Assembly: GCA_913047525.1 (NCBI GenBank)
Contig: CAJWUS010000018.1
Span: forward strand, 1-15,894
From: an uncultured Flavobacteriales bacterium
Lineage (GTDB): Bacteria; Bacteroidota; Bacteroidia; Flavobacteriales; BACL11
Direction: 5' to 3'
Length of the DNA stretch: 15,894 nucleotides
In this document: piece after piece, positions 6,334 through 14,160 of the stretch
How positions within the stretch are numbered: the stretch's first letter is position 1
Layout: the number at the start of each line of letters is the position of its first letter
Notes under the pieces: generated by a model
What the model was told of the DNA's origin: nothing
Databases searched by the model: none
What the model saw: the letters and a program-made list of their open reading frames with translations, nothing else
Made by a program: the position numbers and the translations under genes

Positions 6334-8448
6334 TTACTTTTGATCGGATAAATCCTCTGCAGTTTTCTTAACTTCATCTTCCTTTGGTTGATCTTTCAAT
6401 TCAATTGTTGGGCCTTCCACCTCTTCTTCTTTCACCTCTTCTTTTGGCTTAGGCATATAATCCTGACGAACTACTTTAAAGGTAGTTCGTCTATTATACT
6501 GATGCGCCTTTTCTATATGCTTTCTTCTTCTTAATCCATCAATATACGCTTTTGTAAGCACATCTCCTTTCTTTAATTTCCCATCTTTATATTCCATTAC
6601 TAATGGTTCTGATTCTCCCATTCCTATTGCCGATGATCTTTCTGCATCAATTCCATTTTCAATGAGATAGTTTATACAAACATCTGCTCTTTTTTGTGAA
6701 AGAATTTGGTTTTGAGTATCTGTTCCTCTATAATCGGTATGCGAACGTAACTCAATTGCAATATTTGGGTTTTCATTTAATGTTTTTATCAAACCATCCA
6801 AATCTTCAATAGATTTTTCTCTCAAATCCCATTTAGCATAATCGTACTCAATTTTTGGTAAGATAATTTCTTTTATTACTGGATCTAATTCAAAATCAAC
6901 CACAAAATCTTTATTATGCTCCACCCCAACTGTTGTCAAAGTTTTTTTCTTTTTTAAATACCCTTCCATTGAAGCAACCAGTTCATAAGAGGTGATTGGT
7001 TTTATTTTATAATTATACGAACCTGCATTATCTGTTTTTGCATCATCAGAATTACCATCAGAGCCTATAATTTGTACATTCGCATCAGTTAAGATTGCTC
7101 CTGTTTTAGAATCAGTAACCACTCCTTGAAGTGTAAAAATAAGTGGTGGTAATTCAAACTGGTAAATATCATCACCTCCTTTACCTCCCTTTCGGTTTGA
7201 GGTAAAATATCCTCTTTCATCTTTTCTTTCAATAATCATACCAAAATCGTCTCCTGGCGAGTTAACTGGTGATTTTAAATTAATTACAGAAGTAAAACTA
7301 AGATTACTATCAGGTACTGATTTGTAAATATCCAATCCTCCCATTCCTATATGTCCATCTGAAGCAAAATAAAGTGTGCCATCATCAGCATGAATAAATG
7401 GAAACATTTCGTCACCAGTGGTGTTAATAGCCGGTCCTAAATTCATTGGCTCACTCCAACGATTTCTTTTTATTTTTTGTACTACCCAAATGTCTTTTCC
7501 TCCATAGCCACCTTTTTGGTCGGAAGAGAAGAAAATAGTACTTTCATCAACAGTAACGGCAGGATGCCCAACAGTTATTCCACTATCCACTTTTATTTGC
7601 AACTTTTTGGCTTCAGCCCACAACTTTCCTTTTCTTTGAGACACATAAATATCACAACCCAATTGTTTTTTCTTTTCTACTTTACATTTAGTAAAATACA
7701 TCACGCTTCCTCTTGCATTAAGGTGTAGCGGACCTTCATTTGATTCAGTATTGATAGTTTCCATTTCAGGCACTGGCGATTTCCATTTTCCTTTTTTATC
7801 AATTCTAGTTTTGTAAATATCCATGAAACTTTCGCCTGTACGCTCATCTATATCAGAGCCAGAAGACCCCTTTCTGGAGGATGGGAAATAGATTTCAGTG
7901 TATTCTTTGTTTCCAAAAGCAGGAGAAAAATCGGAATATCTGGAGTTTACAATTGGCATTATCGCAACATTATATCTTGTTGGGTTGGCTTCCCATTTTA
8001 CTGCCAACTGACAAGATTTCACTCCTTTTTCGCCTCTAATATCAGTAGGATTTAGCTTTACATATTTTTTATATTGTTCCAAAGCTTCAGGATATTTGGA
8101 GTTTTTCTTCAACATATCAGCATATCTTAAGTACACAACAACATCAGGATATTTTGCTTTTATTGCTCTTTTGTAATAACTTTCTGCTCTTCTTGCATCT
8201 CTATCCTGCCCTGTTAAACGATAGCATTCCGCTTGTTTGAAAGTGATTTCTGCCTTTAGAGCTCTGTTCTTTGTTTTTTTGTATGCCTTCTTGTAAAGCT
8301 CAGCTGCTTTGTAGTATTGTTCTACTGCAAAAGCTTTATCGGCTTTTCTAGTTTTAGAATTAGTATTGCTTTGCGCACCTACTTGTAGGGCAAAAATCAT
8401 ACTCAAACTTACTAATACAATATTTGTAAAATAATTCATATTTTTCAT
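6334..8448 (-). CDS. OmpA-family outer membrane protein with TPR, PD40 propeller and CRD (PorE-like layout)
   Basis: The 704-residue protein has a signal peptide (about 1-26, cleavage likely after GAQ) and then TPR-like helices (about 32-135, including EQYYKAAELYKKAYKK and YPEALEQYKKYVKLNP). Five PD40-type blades follow, with cores EIYFPSSRKG (185), VMYFTKC (249), TIFFSSDQKGGYGGKDIW (304), TLYFASDGHIGMGGLDIY (358) and GYFTSNRKGGKGGDDIY (413). A carboxypeptidase-regulatory-like domain (LQGVVTDSKTG, about 440-515) comes next, then an OmpA C-terminal domain (about 530-660) with the peptidoglycan-binding residues SHTD (569-572), N580 and R587 and a closing NRRTTF (652-657). The tail is Glu/Lys-rich and disordered. 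This domain order matches PorE of the type IX secretion system in Porphyromonas, but Bacteroidota carry several paralogues, so orthology is not proven. There is no lipobox cysteine, whereas PorE is reported as a lipoprotein. Confidence 0.88.
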   Translation of the reverse strand: MKNMNYFTNIVLVSLSMIFALQVGAQSNTNSKTRKADKAFAVEQYYKAAELYKKAYKKTKNRALKAEITFKQAECYRLTGQDRDARRAESYYKRAIKAKYPDVVVYLRYADMLKKNSKYPEALEQYKKYVKLNPTDIRGEKGVKSCQLAVKWEANPTRYNVAIMPIVNSRYSDFSPAFGNKEYTEIYFPSSRKGSSGSDIDERTGESFMDIYKTRIDKKGKWKSPVPEMETINTESNEGPLHLNARGSVMYFTKCKVEKKKQLGCDIYVSQRKGKLWAEAKKLQIKVDSGITVGHPAVTVDESTIFFSSDQKGGYGGKDIWVVQKIKRNRWSEPMNLGPAINTTGDEMFPFIHADDGTLYFASDGHIGMGGLDIYKSVPDSNLSFTSVINLKSPVNSPGDDFGMIIERKDERGYFTSNRKGGKGGDDIYQFELPPLIFTLQGVVTDSKTGAILTDANVQIIGSDGNSDDAKTDNAGSYNYKIKPITSYELVASMEGYLKKKKTLTTVGVEHNKDFVVDFELDPVIKEIILPKIEYDYAKWDLREKSIEDLDGLIKTLNENPNIAIELRSHTDYRGTDTQNQILSQKRADVCINYLIENGIDAERSSAIGMGESEPLVMEYKDGKLKKGDVLTKAYIDGLRRRKHIEKAHQYNRRTTFKVVRQDYMPKPKEEVKEEEVEGPTIELKDQPKEDEVKKTAEDLSDQK

Positions 8449-8477
8449 TTTTAAAAACTTTGCTAAAATAAAGAATA

Positions 8478-8487
8478 ATTTGCAAAT
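8478..8487. repeat. 10-bp perfect palindrome between divergent genes
   Basis: ATTTGCAAAT is an exact palindrome 30 nt upstream of the OmpA-like gene start, in the AT-rich 8449-8638 region that separates it from the glutamine synthetase. It could be an operator half-site pair, but the length is short enough to arise by chance in such AT-rich DNA. I see no convincing TTG/TAnnTTTG promoter in this region for either gene. Confidence 0.25.
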
Positions 8488-8556
8488 ACAATAAAATGTG
8501 ATATTTTAATAAAATATTTATTTGTTAATAAAGTTTTGATAAGTCCACTAAAAACG

Positions 8557-8564
8557 AAAGGAGG
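8557..8564 (+). promoter_or_regulatory. Perfect Shine-Dalgarno sequence (AAAGGAGG)
   Basis: AAAGGAGG is followed, after 9 nt, by ATG at 8574. It is the only strong Shine-Dalgarno sequence next to a start codon in the window. The other genes have A/T-rich leaders instead, as is usual in Bacteroidota. It is 74 nt before the glutamine synthetase ATG, too far to serve that start directly. Confidence 0.5.
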
Positions 8565-8573
8565 AAATATTTT

Positions 8574-8657
8574 ATGCAACAAATTAAAATTGTTTTTTTG
8601 TGTTTGAGAACAAAAATAATAACCAACAACTTAAAAAAATGGCAAAATCTAAACTAG
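8574..8657 (+). CDS. Possible 27-codon upstream frame overlapping the glutamine synthetase start
   Basis: A reading frame of 27 codons (MQQIKIVFLCLRTKIITNNLKKWQNLN) starts at the ATG placed ideally behind AAAGGAGG. It ends at TAG inside the glutamine synthetase gene, overlapping that start by 19 nt in another frame. The peptide has a short hydrophobic part and several Lys/Asn residues; it resembles nothing I know. If translated, ribosomes would run through the glutamine synthetase start region, which could lower or couple its expression. The evidence is only the Shine-Dalgarno and the overlap, so this is a candidate and not a firm gene. Confidence 0.35.
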   Translation: MQQIKIVFLCLRTKIITNNLKKWQNLN

Positions 8658-9649
8658 AATACATTTGGCTTGATGGCTACACTCCTACTCAAAACATGAG
8701 AAGTAAAACAAAAGTTGTGGAGGATTTTAGCGGGAAATTAGAGGATTGCCCTATTTGGGCATTTGATGGTAGCTCAACAAAACAAGCAGAAGGGAATTCT
8801 TCTGATTGTTTGTTAAAACCAGTTGCTATTTTCTCTGACCCTGAAAGAGTAAATGGCTTTTTGGTAATGACAGAGGTTTTAAATGCAGATAGTACGCCAC
8901 ATGAATCAAATGCAAGAGCCAAAATTGATGATAATGATAATGATTTTTGGTTCGGATTTGAACAAGAATATTTTATTATGGATGTAGAAACTCAATTACC
9001 TTTAGGTTTTCCTTTAGGAGGGTATCCTGGGCCACAGGGTTTGTATTATTGCTCGGTTGGAGGGAAAAACACGCACGGTAGAAGTTTGGTGGAAGAACAT
9101 GCGGATATCTGTATAGATGCTGGTATTAATTTTGAAGGAATTAACCAAGAAGTAGCTTGCGGACAGTGGGAATTTCAGCTTTTTGCCAAGGGCGCTAAAA
9201 AAGCAGGAGATGAACTTTGGGTTACCCGTTATTTATTAGATAGACTAACGGAAGATTACAACTATTATATTGAGTACCACCCTAAACCAATAAAAGGAGA
9301 TTGGAATGGTTCTGGAATGCATGCTAATTTCTCAAATTCTACTTTAAGAGAATGCGGAAGTAAGGAAACTTATAAGAAAATTTGTGAGGCGTTCCGCCCT
9401 GTAACAAAAGAACATATAGAAGTGTATGGAGCAGATAACAACCTAAGATTAACAGGGCTTCATGAAACAGCATCTATAGATGATTTTAGCTATGGTATTT
9501 CTGACAGAGGTGCCTCTATAAGAATACCAATTATAACAGTTGAAAAAGGCTGGAAGGGTTGGCTAGAAGATAGAAGACCCGCATCTAATGCCGATCCTTA
9601 CAAAATTGCTGCAAGAATTGTAAAAACAGTTAAATCAGCTAAAATTTAA
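8639..9649 (+). CDS. Type II (eukaryotic-type) glutamine synthetase
   Basis: The enzyme makes glutamine from glutamate, ammonia and ATP. The 336-residue length and the motif set identify GSII rather than the ~470-residue GSI or ~730-residue GSIII. The N-terminal beta-grasp domain has AFDGSSTKQAEG (41-52). The catalytic domain has GFEQEYF (106-112) with metal-binding E108/E110, GINQEVACGQWEFQ (167-180) with another metal ligand, NGSGMHANFS (223-232) with the metal-binding histidine, NNLRLTG (267-273), DRGASIRIP (289-297) and EDRRPASNADPY (310-321). I chose the ATG at 8639 because it gives the family's MxxSKLEYIWLDGYTP beginning. A GTG 39 nt upstream in frame adds only low-complexity residues. 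It is the only plus-strand gene here, divergent from the OmpA-like gene and convergent with the exchanger gene (50-nt gap). No GlnK or Amt gene is adjacent. Bacteroidota often carry it alongside GSIII. Confidence 0.95.
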   Translation: MAKSKLEYIWLDGYTPTQNMRSKTKVVEDFSGKLEDCPIWAFDGSSTKQAEGNSSDCLLKPVAIFSDPERVNGFLVMTEVLNADSTPHESNARAKIDDNDNDFWFGFEQEYFIMDVETQLPLGFPLGGYPGPQGLYYCSVGGKNTHGRSLVEEHADICIDAGINFEGINQEVACGQWEFQLFAKGAKKAGDELWVTRYLLDRLTEDYNYYIEYHPKPIKGDWNGSGMHANFSNSTLRECGSKETYKKICEAFRPVTKEHIEVYGADNNLRLTGLHETASIDDFSYGISDRGASIRIPIITVEKGWKGWLEDRRPASNADPYKIAARIVKTVKSAKI

Positions 9650-9699
9650 GTTAGTTTTAGTATCTTGAATTAAAAGCAGTTCTAATATAGCTACTTCTT

Positions 9700-10668
9700 T
9701 TATGCCATTCTAAAGGAAAAAGTGTAAATTATATATGCGATATAAACGGCTAAAAAGAAAGCCCCTTCTTTTCTTGAAATTTTATTTTTAGAAAACAGAT
9801 AAATAAATACCCCTAGAAAAATTGTTATTCCCATCATTAATAGATAGTCTGTTCTAATTAATTGCACATCTACCAAAGGAATATCTTTTATAAGTGCTGT
9901 TAGGCCCAGAACAGCTAGAATATTAAAAATATTAGATCCTATAAGATTACCAACTGCTAAACTTTCCTCTTTTTTTATAGCCGCAATTACGGTAGTAGCA
10001 AGCTCCGGAATGCTTGTGCCAATAGCGATAACCGTTACTGCAATTACTCTATTGGAAACACTAAATACTTCTGCCAAAGCGATTGCTCCGTCTACAAAAT
10101 AGTCCGCACCATATTTTAAAAACACAATCCCAATAACTAAATATAAAACACTTTTATATAAAGAGGTTTGGCTTTCTTTTTCAAATAATTCATCATCAAC
10201 TATTGCTGTTTGTAAATATTCTTTACGCGATTGCCTTATAAGATAAAGTATAAAAAATACAAGTAAAATTACAAAAGCAACTCCTACCCAAAAATAAATT
10301 CCATTAAAAAAATATACTACTAAACCGAAAATAAGGGAAGAAAAAAACAAAAAAGGGAAACTGATTTTCTTTGTTTGAGGATTAATATTCAACCGAAATA
10401 AAACTGCAGCAAGACCTAAAACCAAAGCAATGTTAGCAATGTTAGAACCAATTACATTCCCGAAAGTAATATCAGTATGCCCTTTTATGGCGGCCCCTAA
10501 ACTTACCAAAAGCTCAGGAGCAGAAGTGGCAAAAGATACAATAGTCATCCCTGCTACAAATGTTGATATTTTTAGCTTTAAAGCAAGAGAGACAGCACCC
10601 TTGACTAAGGCCTCACCTCCTAAATAAAGTAATACTAAACCAAAAAGAAAGAATAGAGTTGCTGTCAT
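9700..10668 (-). CDS. Calcium/sodium antiporter (CaCA family, YrbG-like)
   Basis: The 322-residue inner-membrane protein has about ten hydrophobic spans in two homologous halves. The alpha-1 repeat contains ATSAPELLVS (47-56) and GNVIGSNIANI (70-80). The alpha-2 repeat contains GTSIPELATT (217-226) and GNLIGSNIFNI (240-250). These acidic-residue-bearing repeats bind Ca2+ and Na+ in this family. The halves are joined by a hydrophilic stretch (about 146-170, RQSRKEYLQTAIVDDELFEKES). The protein probably exports Ca2+ in exchange for Na+ or H+; the exact coupling ion cannot be read from sequence. Its ATG overlaps the tatA stop by 1 nt (TAATG), so the two are translated from one message. It is transcribed toward the glutamine synthetase gene, and no obvious hairpin terminator lies in the 50-nt gap. 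Confidence 0.93.
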   Translation of the reverse strand: MTATLFFLFGLVLLYLGGEALVKGAVSLALKLKISTFVAGMTIVSFATSAPELLVSLGAAIKGHTDITFGNVIGSNIANIALVLGLAAVLFRLNINPQTKKISFPFLFFSSLIFGLVVYFFNGIYFWVGVAFVILLVFFILYLIRQSRKEYLQTAIVDDELFEKESQTSLYKSVLYLVIGIVFLKYGADYFVDGAIALAEVFSVSNRVIAVTVIAIGTSIPELATTVIAAIKKEESLAVGNLIGSNIFNILAVLGLTALIKDIPLVDVQLIRTDYLLMMGITIFLGVFIYLFSKNKISRKEGAFFLAVYIAYIIYTFSFRMA

Positions 10669-10868
10669 TATTTTTCTAAATCAAGATGGTCTTTTATTTT
10701 ACCTGTGCTATCGCGAATATCTTTTTTAATCTCATTGGAAGCATCTTTTAACTCTCGCATAGCTTTGCCTAAACCTTTGGCAAGTTCAGGGATTTTATTG
10801 GCGCCGAAAAATAGGACCACAAAAAGTAGTATAATTAATATCTCAGGGCCTCCTATAAATAACAACAT
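10668..10868 (-). CDS. tatA: Sec-independent protein translocase subunit TatA/TatE
   Basis: TatA oligomers form the passage through which the Tat system moves folded proteins across the inner membrane. The 66-residue protein has the expected layout: a short N-terminal span (about 5-21), the conserved FG at 21-22 followed by ANKIPELAKGLGKAMRELK (an amphipathic helix along the membrane), and a charged C-terminal tail (DASNEIKKDIRDSTGKIKDHLDLEK). No tatB or tatC is nearby; Bacteroidota usually keep tatC elsewhere and have no separate TatB. The gene lies between secDF and the CaCA exchanger and is probably co-transcribed with the exchanger. Its start comes 12 nt after the T-run of the secDF terminator. 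Confidence 0.95.
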   Translation of the reverse strand: MLLFIGGPEILIILLFVVLFFGANKIPELAKGLGKAMRELKDASNEIKKDIRDSTGKIKDHLDLEK

Positions 10869-10880
10869 GGTACAAAAATA

Positions 10881-10902
10881 AAAAAACCGAGCAAATGCTC
10901 GG
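10881..10902 (-). terminator. Intrinsic terminator after secDF
   Basis: CCGAGC and GCTCGG (10887-10902) form a perfect 6-bp GC-rich stem with a 4-nt loop. On the minus strand it is followed by TTTTTTTATTTTTG (complement of the A-rich 10873-10886). It lies 31 nt past the secDF stop. On the plus strand the trailing sequence is CTTCTTTT, so weak bidirectional use is possible, although no plus-strand gene needs it. Confidence 0.9.
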
Positions 10903-10933
10903 CTTCTTTTATCTAATATCTAAGTAATGATAT

Positions 10934-13900
10934 CTATTCTTTTTCTTTTCTTTTAAGTGTATCCAGCATAATAGGTGAAGCCACAAATAAAGAGGAGTAT
11001 GTTCCAACTATCACACCTATCATTAAGGCAAACATAAAGCCCCTAATCACCTCCCCACCAAATAGGAAGATCACAAAAAGAACAAAGAAGGTAGTCATGG
11101 AAGTGTTTATCGTTCTGCTAAGTGTGCTATTTAGTGCATTATTCATAACCATTTCAATTTCTCGCTTTTTGTGCATCTCCATATATTCTCTTACTCTATC
11201 AAAAACTACAACTGTATCGTTAAGTGAATAACCGATAATGGTTAAAATTGCAGCAATAAATGCTTGATCAATTTCTAAGGAGAAAGGCATAATACCATAG
11301 AAAATAGAGAAAATTGCAAGTACAATAAGTACATCATGGAAAACTGCAGTAACAGCACCCAAACTAAATTGCCATTTCCTGAATCTTATCAGGATATACA
11401 AAAAGATAATTAGCAAAGAGAAAAATACCGACCAAACGGCTGCATCCTTAATATCATCCGCAATGGTTGGCCCTACTTTTTGCGAACTCATTACTTCATA
11501 GCTCATCTGCATTCTAGTAAGTCCTTCATTTAGCTTTTCTTCTACTACCTCATCTGCATTAATAGAATTTTCATCAATCATATATTTGGTAGTAATCTTT
11601 ACCTGATTGTCATCTCCAAAAGTTTTTACTTGTGGGGCATACTTCAGTCCATTATTATCTATAAATATGGTTGTTAGTTCACTTCTTAATTTTTCATTAT
11701 CTACACTATCATCAAAACGAACCACATAGGTCCTTCCACCTACAAAATCAACTCCATAATTCAAACCCTTGGTAACTAAAGAGCCAATTCCTAAAAGAAT
11801 AATAATTCCAGAAAAAATGTAGAATCTTTTTCTTTTACCTATAAAATCGATATTGGTGTTTTTAAATGCACCCTCCGTAAGTTTGGTAGAAAATTTTATT
11901 TCTTTGTTTTTTCTCAATCTTCTGGAAATTACCAAACGGGTAATAAAGATGGCCGAAAACAGAGAAGTTAAGATACCAATAATAAGTGTAGTTGCAAATC
12001 CTTTTATCGGACCTGTTCCAAAAGTATATAGAATAATACCGGTAAGCAGTGTGGTTACATTAGCATCAATAATGGCATTATAGGCTTTATCGTAACCATC
12101 TTTTATCGCCAAACGAATTCCTTTTCCACCAGATAGTTCCTCTCGAATTCTTTCATAAATAAGTACATTGGCATCCACCGACATACCAATAGTAAGCACA
12201 ATACCCGCAATACCCGGAAGGGTAAGCACCGCACCAATGGAAGAAAGCACACCAAAGATGAAAAAGATATTGGCAAGCAGTGCAATATTAGAAACCACAC
12301 CAGCACCAGAATAATAGAAAATCATATACATCAGCATAATCATAAGAGCAATGATGAAAGATTTCAATCCTGCATTAATCGCTTCCTCCCCAAGGGATGG
12401 GCCAACAATAGCCTCTTCAATAATTCGAGCTGGAGCTGGTAACTTTCCTGATTTTAAGATATTTGCTAAATCCTTTGCTTCATTGATGGTAAAGTTTCCT
12501 GTAATTTGCGAACGTCCTCCTGATATTTCACTTTGAACCGTAGGGAAAGAATAAACAAAATCATCTAATACAATAGCTACACTTTTTCCGATATTCTCGG
12601 CCGTTAATCGTTTCCACTGCTTTGCACCTTCCGAATTCATGGTCATAGATACTTCTGGGTTGGCATTAAACTGCCCAAAATCTTGTCTGGCATCTGTTAC
12701 TACATCTCCTTCCAATGAAGCCTCTCCATCACGCCCAGAAACTTTTAACCCAATAAGTTGCATAAATTTCCCGTCCGAATCGTATGGTTTTACAGTATAA
12801 GCAAATTTTACATCCAATGGGAAGTTTTTCATCACCTCCACATCCGCTAAATATTCATTCAGTTTAACGGTATCTTTTATGGCACAAAAACCAACAACTG
12901 GCCCTTCATTTGGACTATTATCTTGGTTGATGTTAGGATAAAGTACTGCATAAAGTGGATTCTCAGCTGCAAACTGCTCAAAGGAAAGTTGTGAATCAGA
13001 AGTGTCAGAAATTGCTGAATCTCCCTCTAGTTTGCTTAATAAAGAATTAGCACTTGTATCTTCTTCTAATGCTGTTTCTTCTACATCAATTTTGTCTTCA
13101 ACAGAAGCTAGAATTTCTTCCACCTCTTGGCTAATGGTATCGTTAAGTCCCACTTGTTCTCTTAAATATTTGTTTGCATCTTCTAAACTTTGCAATAATT
13201 CTGAGTACTCATAAGTTTCCCAAAACTCCAATTTGGCTGTGGATTGCAACAATTTTCTGGCTCTTTCTGGCTCTTTAATTCCAGGAAGTTCAACTAATAT
13301 TCTACCAGAATTCTCTAGCCTTTGAATATTTGGCTGGGTAACCCCAAACCTATCGATTCTAGAACGCAGGATATTAAAGGAGCGACTGATGGCATCCTCA
13401 ACTTCTGCACTAATCACTTTGATAACCTCTTTGTTGGTAGCGTTAATTTTTATCTCATCACGCATTTGTGCGGTAAACAAAACAGCCAATCCTGTATTTG
13501 GGGATAGCTTCTCATACTCTATTTCAAAAAGCGTAACAAAATCGTCCTGAGAGTTTTTTTGCATTTGCTGAGAGTTGAAAATCGCTGTGTTGAACATCTC
13601 ATCTTTACTGTAATTTGCCAAAGCTTTTATTACATCAACAACAGATACTTCCAAGGTAACATTCATTCCTCCTTTAAGGTCAAGCCCTAAATTGATTTCT
13701 CTCTCTTGGCAATCTTTATAAGTATAGTCTTTCACCCAAATATCATATACCTTCTCACTGCTGATTGAATCCAAATAGTACTTTTCTCTTTTAACAGTTT
13801 CTTCTTGAAGATAGTCATTCACTATTGCAGAATCAAGCAAGGAGTCATTAGTACTACTTTGAAATTGGGAGATTAACGCTTCTTTCTTACTTTCTACATA

Positions 13901-14023
13901 AGTATTGGCATATTCTACTGCATCTTCTTGCACGCCATCAGCTACCCAAGTAAAGGATAGTTGATACAAACAAACTATGGCGAATAGGATGGTGAATACT
14001 TTAATTGCGTTTCTGTTTTGCAT
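10934..14023 (-). CDS. secDF: Protein-export membrane protein SecDF (single-chain fusion)
   Basis: SecDF uses the proton gradient to help pull preproteins through the SecYEG channel on the periplasmic side. The 1029-residue protein joins SecD and SecF. The SecD half has the N-terminal span (about 8-26), the LGLDLKGGMNVTLEV motif (112-126), the large periplasmic P1 region including LRSRIDRFGVTQPNIQR (219-235), and five spans from about 553 to 700, with GIVLTIGMSVDANVLIYERIREE across 607-629 containing the proton-path aspartate. The SecF half starts near 730 with NYGVDFVGGRTYVVRF (755-770) and contains TIIGYSLNDTVVVFDRVREY (928-947). Residues 280-350 form an acidic, Ser-rich low-complexity insert inside P1, seen in other Bacteroidota SecDF as well. 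A good promoter lies upstream and a strong terminator downstream, so it is probably transcribed alone. Confidence 0.97.
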   Translation of the reverse strand: MQNRNAIKVFTILFAIVCLYQLSFTWVADGVQEDAVEYANTYVESKKEALISQFQSSTNDSLLDSAIVNDYLQEETVKREKYYLDSISSEKVYDIWVKDYTYKDCQEREINLGLDLKGGMNVTLEVSVVDVIKALANYSKDEMFNTAIFNSQQMQKNSQDDFVTLFEIEYEKLSPNTGLAVLFTAQMRDEIKINATNKEVIKVISAEVEDAISRSFNILRSRIDRFGVTQPNIQRLENSGRILVELPGIKEPERARKLLQSTAKLEFWETYEYSELLQSLEDANKYLREQVGLNDTISQEVEEILASVEDKIDVEETALEEDTSANSLLSKLEGDSAISDTSDSQLSFEQFAAENPLYAVLYPNINQDNSPNEGPVVGFCAIKDTVKLNEYLADVEVMKNFPLDVKFAYTVKPYDSDGKFMQLIGLKVSGRDGEASLEGDVVTDARQDFGQFNANPEVSMTMNSEGAKQWKRLTAENIGKSVAIVLDDFVYSFPTVQSEISGGRSQITGNFTINEAKDLANILKSGKLPAPARIIEEAIVGPSLGEEAINAGLKSFIIALMIMLMYMIFYYSGAGVVSNIALLANIFFIFGVLSSIGAVLTLPGIAGIVLTIGMSVDANVLIYERIREELSGGKGIRLAIKDGYDKAYNAIIDANVTTLLTGIILYTFGTGPIKGFATTLIIGILTSLFSAIFITRLVISRRLRKNKEIKFSTKLTEGAFKNTNIDFIGKRKRFYIFSGIIILLGIGSLVTKGLNYGVDFVGGRTYVVRFDDSVDNEKLRSELTTIFIDNNGLKYAPQVKTFGDDNQVKITTKYMIDENSINADEVVEEKLNEGLTRMQMSYEVMSSQKVGPTIADDIKDAAVWSVFFSLLIIFLYILIRFRKWQFSLGAVTAVFHDVLIVLAIFSIFYGIMPFSLEIDQAFIAAILTIIGYSLNDTVVVFDRVREYMEMHKKREIEMVMNNALNSTLSRTINTSMTTFFVLFVIFLFGGEVIRGFMFALMIGVIVGTYSSLFVASPIMLDTLKRKEKE

Positions 14024-14058
14024 TATTTCTTATTTTTTTAGCTGAAATTTTCAAGCGG

Positions 14059-14089
14059 CAAATATAGAATTTCATTCTTACATAAGCAA
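14059..14089 (-). promoter_or_regulatory. Bacteroidota-type promoter for secDF
   Basis: On the minus strand TTG (14089-14087) is followed after 20 nt by TATATTTG (14066-14059), matching the TTG-N19/20-TAnnTTTG consensus recognised by the Bacteroidota primary sigma factor. Transcription would begin about 30 nt before the secDF ATG. This is the best promoter match in the window. Confidence 0.65.
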
Positions 14090-14091
14090 TA

Positions 14092-14127
14092 AAATAAAGG
14101 GGCATTTATTTGATAAGAAAAAAGCCC
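14092..14127 (-). terminator. Weak possible terminator after mdh
   Basis: On the minus strand GGGC (14127-14124) can pair with GCCC (14103-14100), with a smaller TTAT/ATAA hairpin inside the 20-nt loop. The sequence CTTTATTTT follows. It lies 33 nt past the mdh stop and just before the secDF promoter. The stem is short, so the call is tentative. Confidence 0.35.
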
Positions 14128-14160
14128 AATATTTTAGTAATTTAAAAGCTGAATGAAATT

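Noticed and set aside
8600..8638. GTG start 39 nt upstream of the glutamine synthetase ATG, in frame
   Set aside because: The 13 extra residues are Asn/Gln/Lys-rich with no match to the family N-terminus, whereas the ATG at 8639 begins exactly where GSII proteins do.
12103..12306. A 67-codon minus-strand frame within secDF
   Set aside because: It is an out-of-frame reading of the SecD membrane region. Its Leu/Cys-rich hydrophobic product is a by-product of that region's codons, and the secDF frame is intact throughout.
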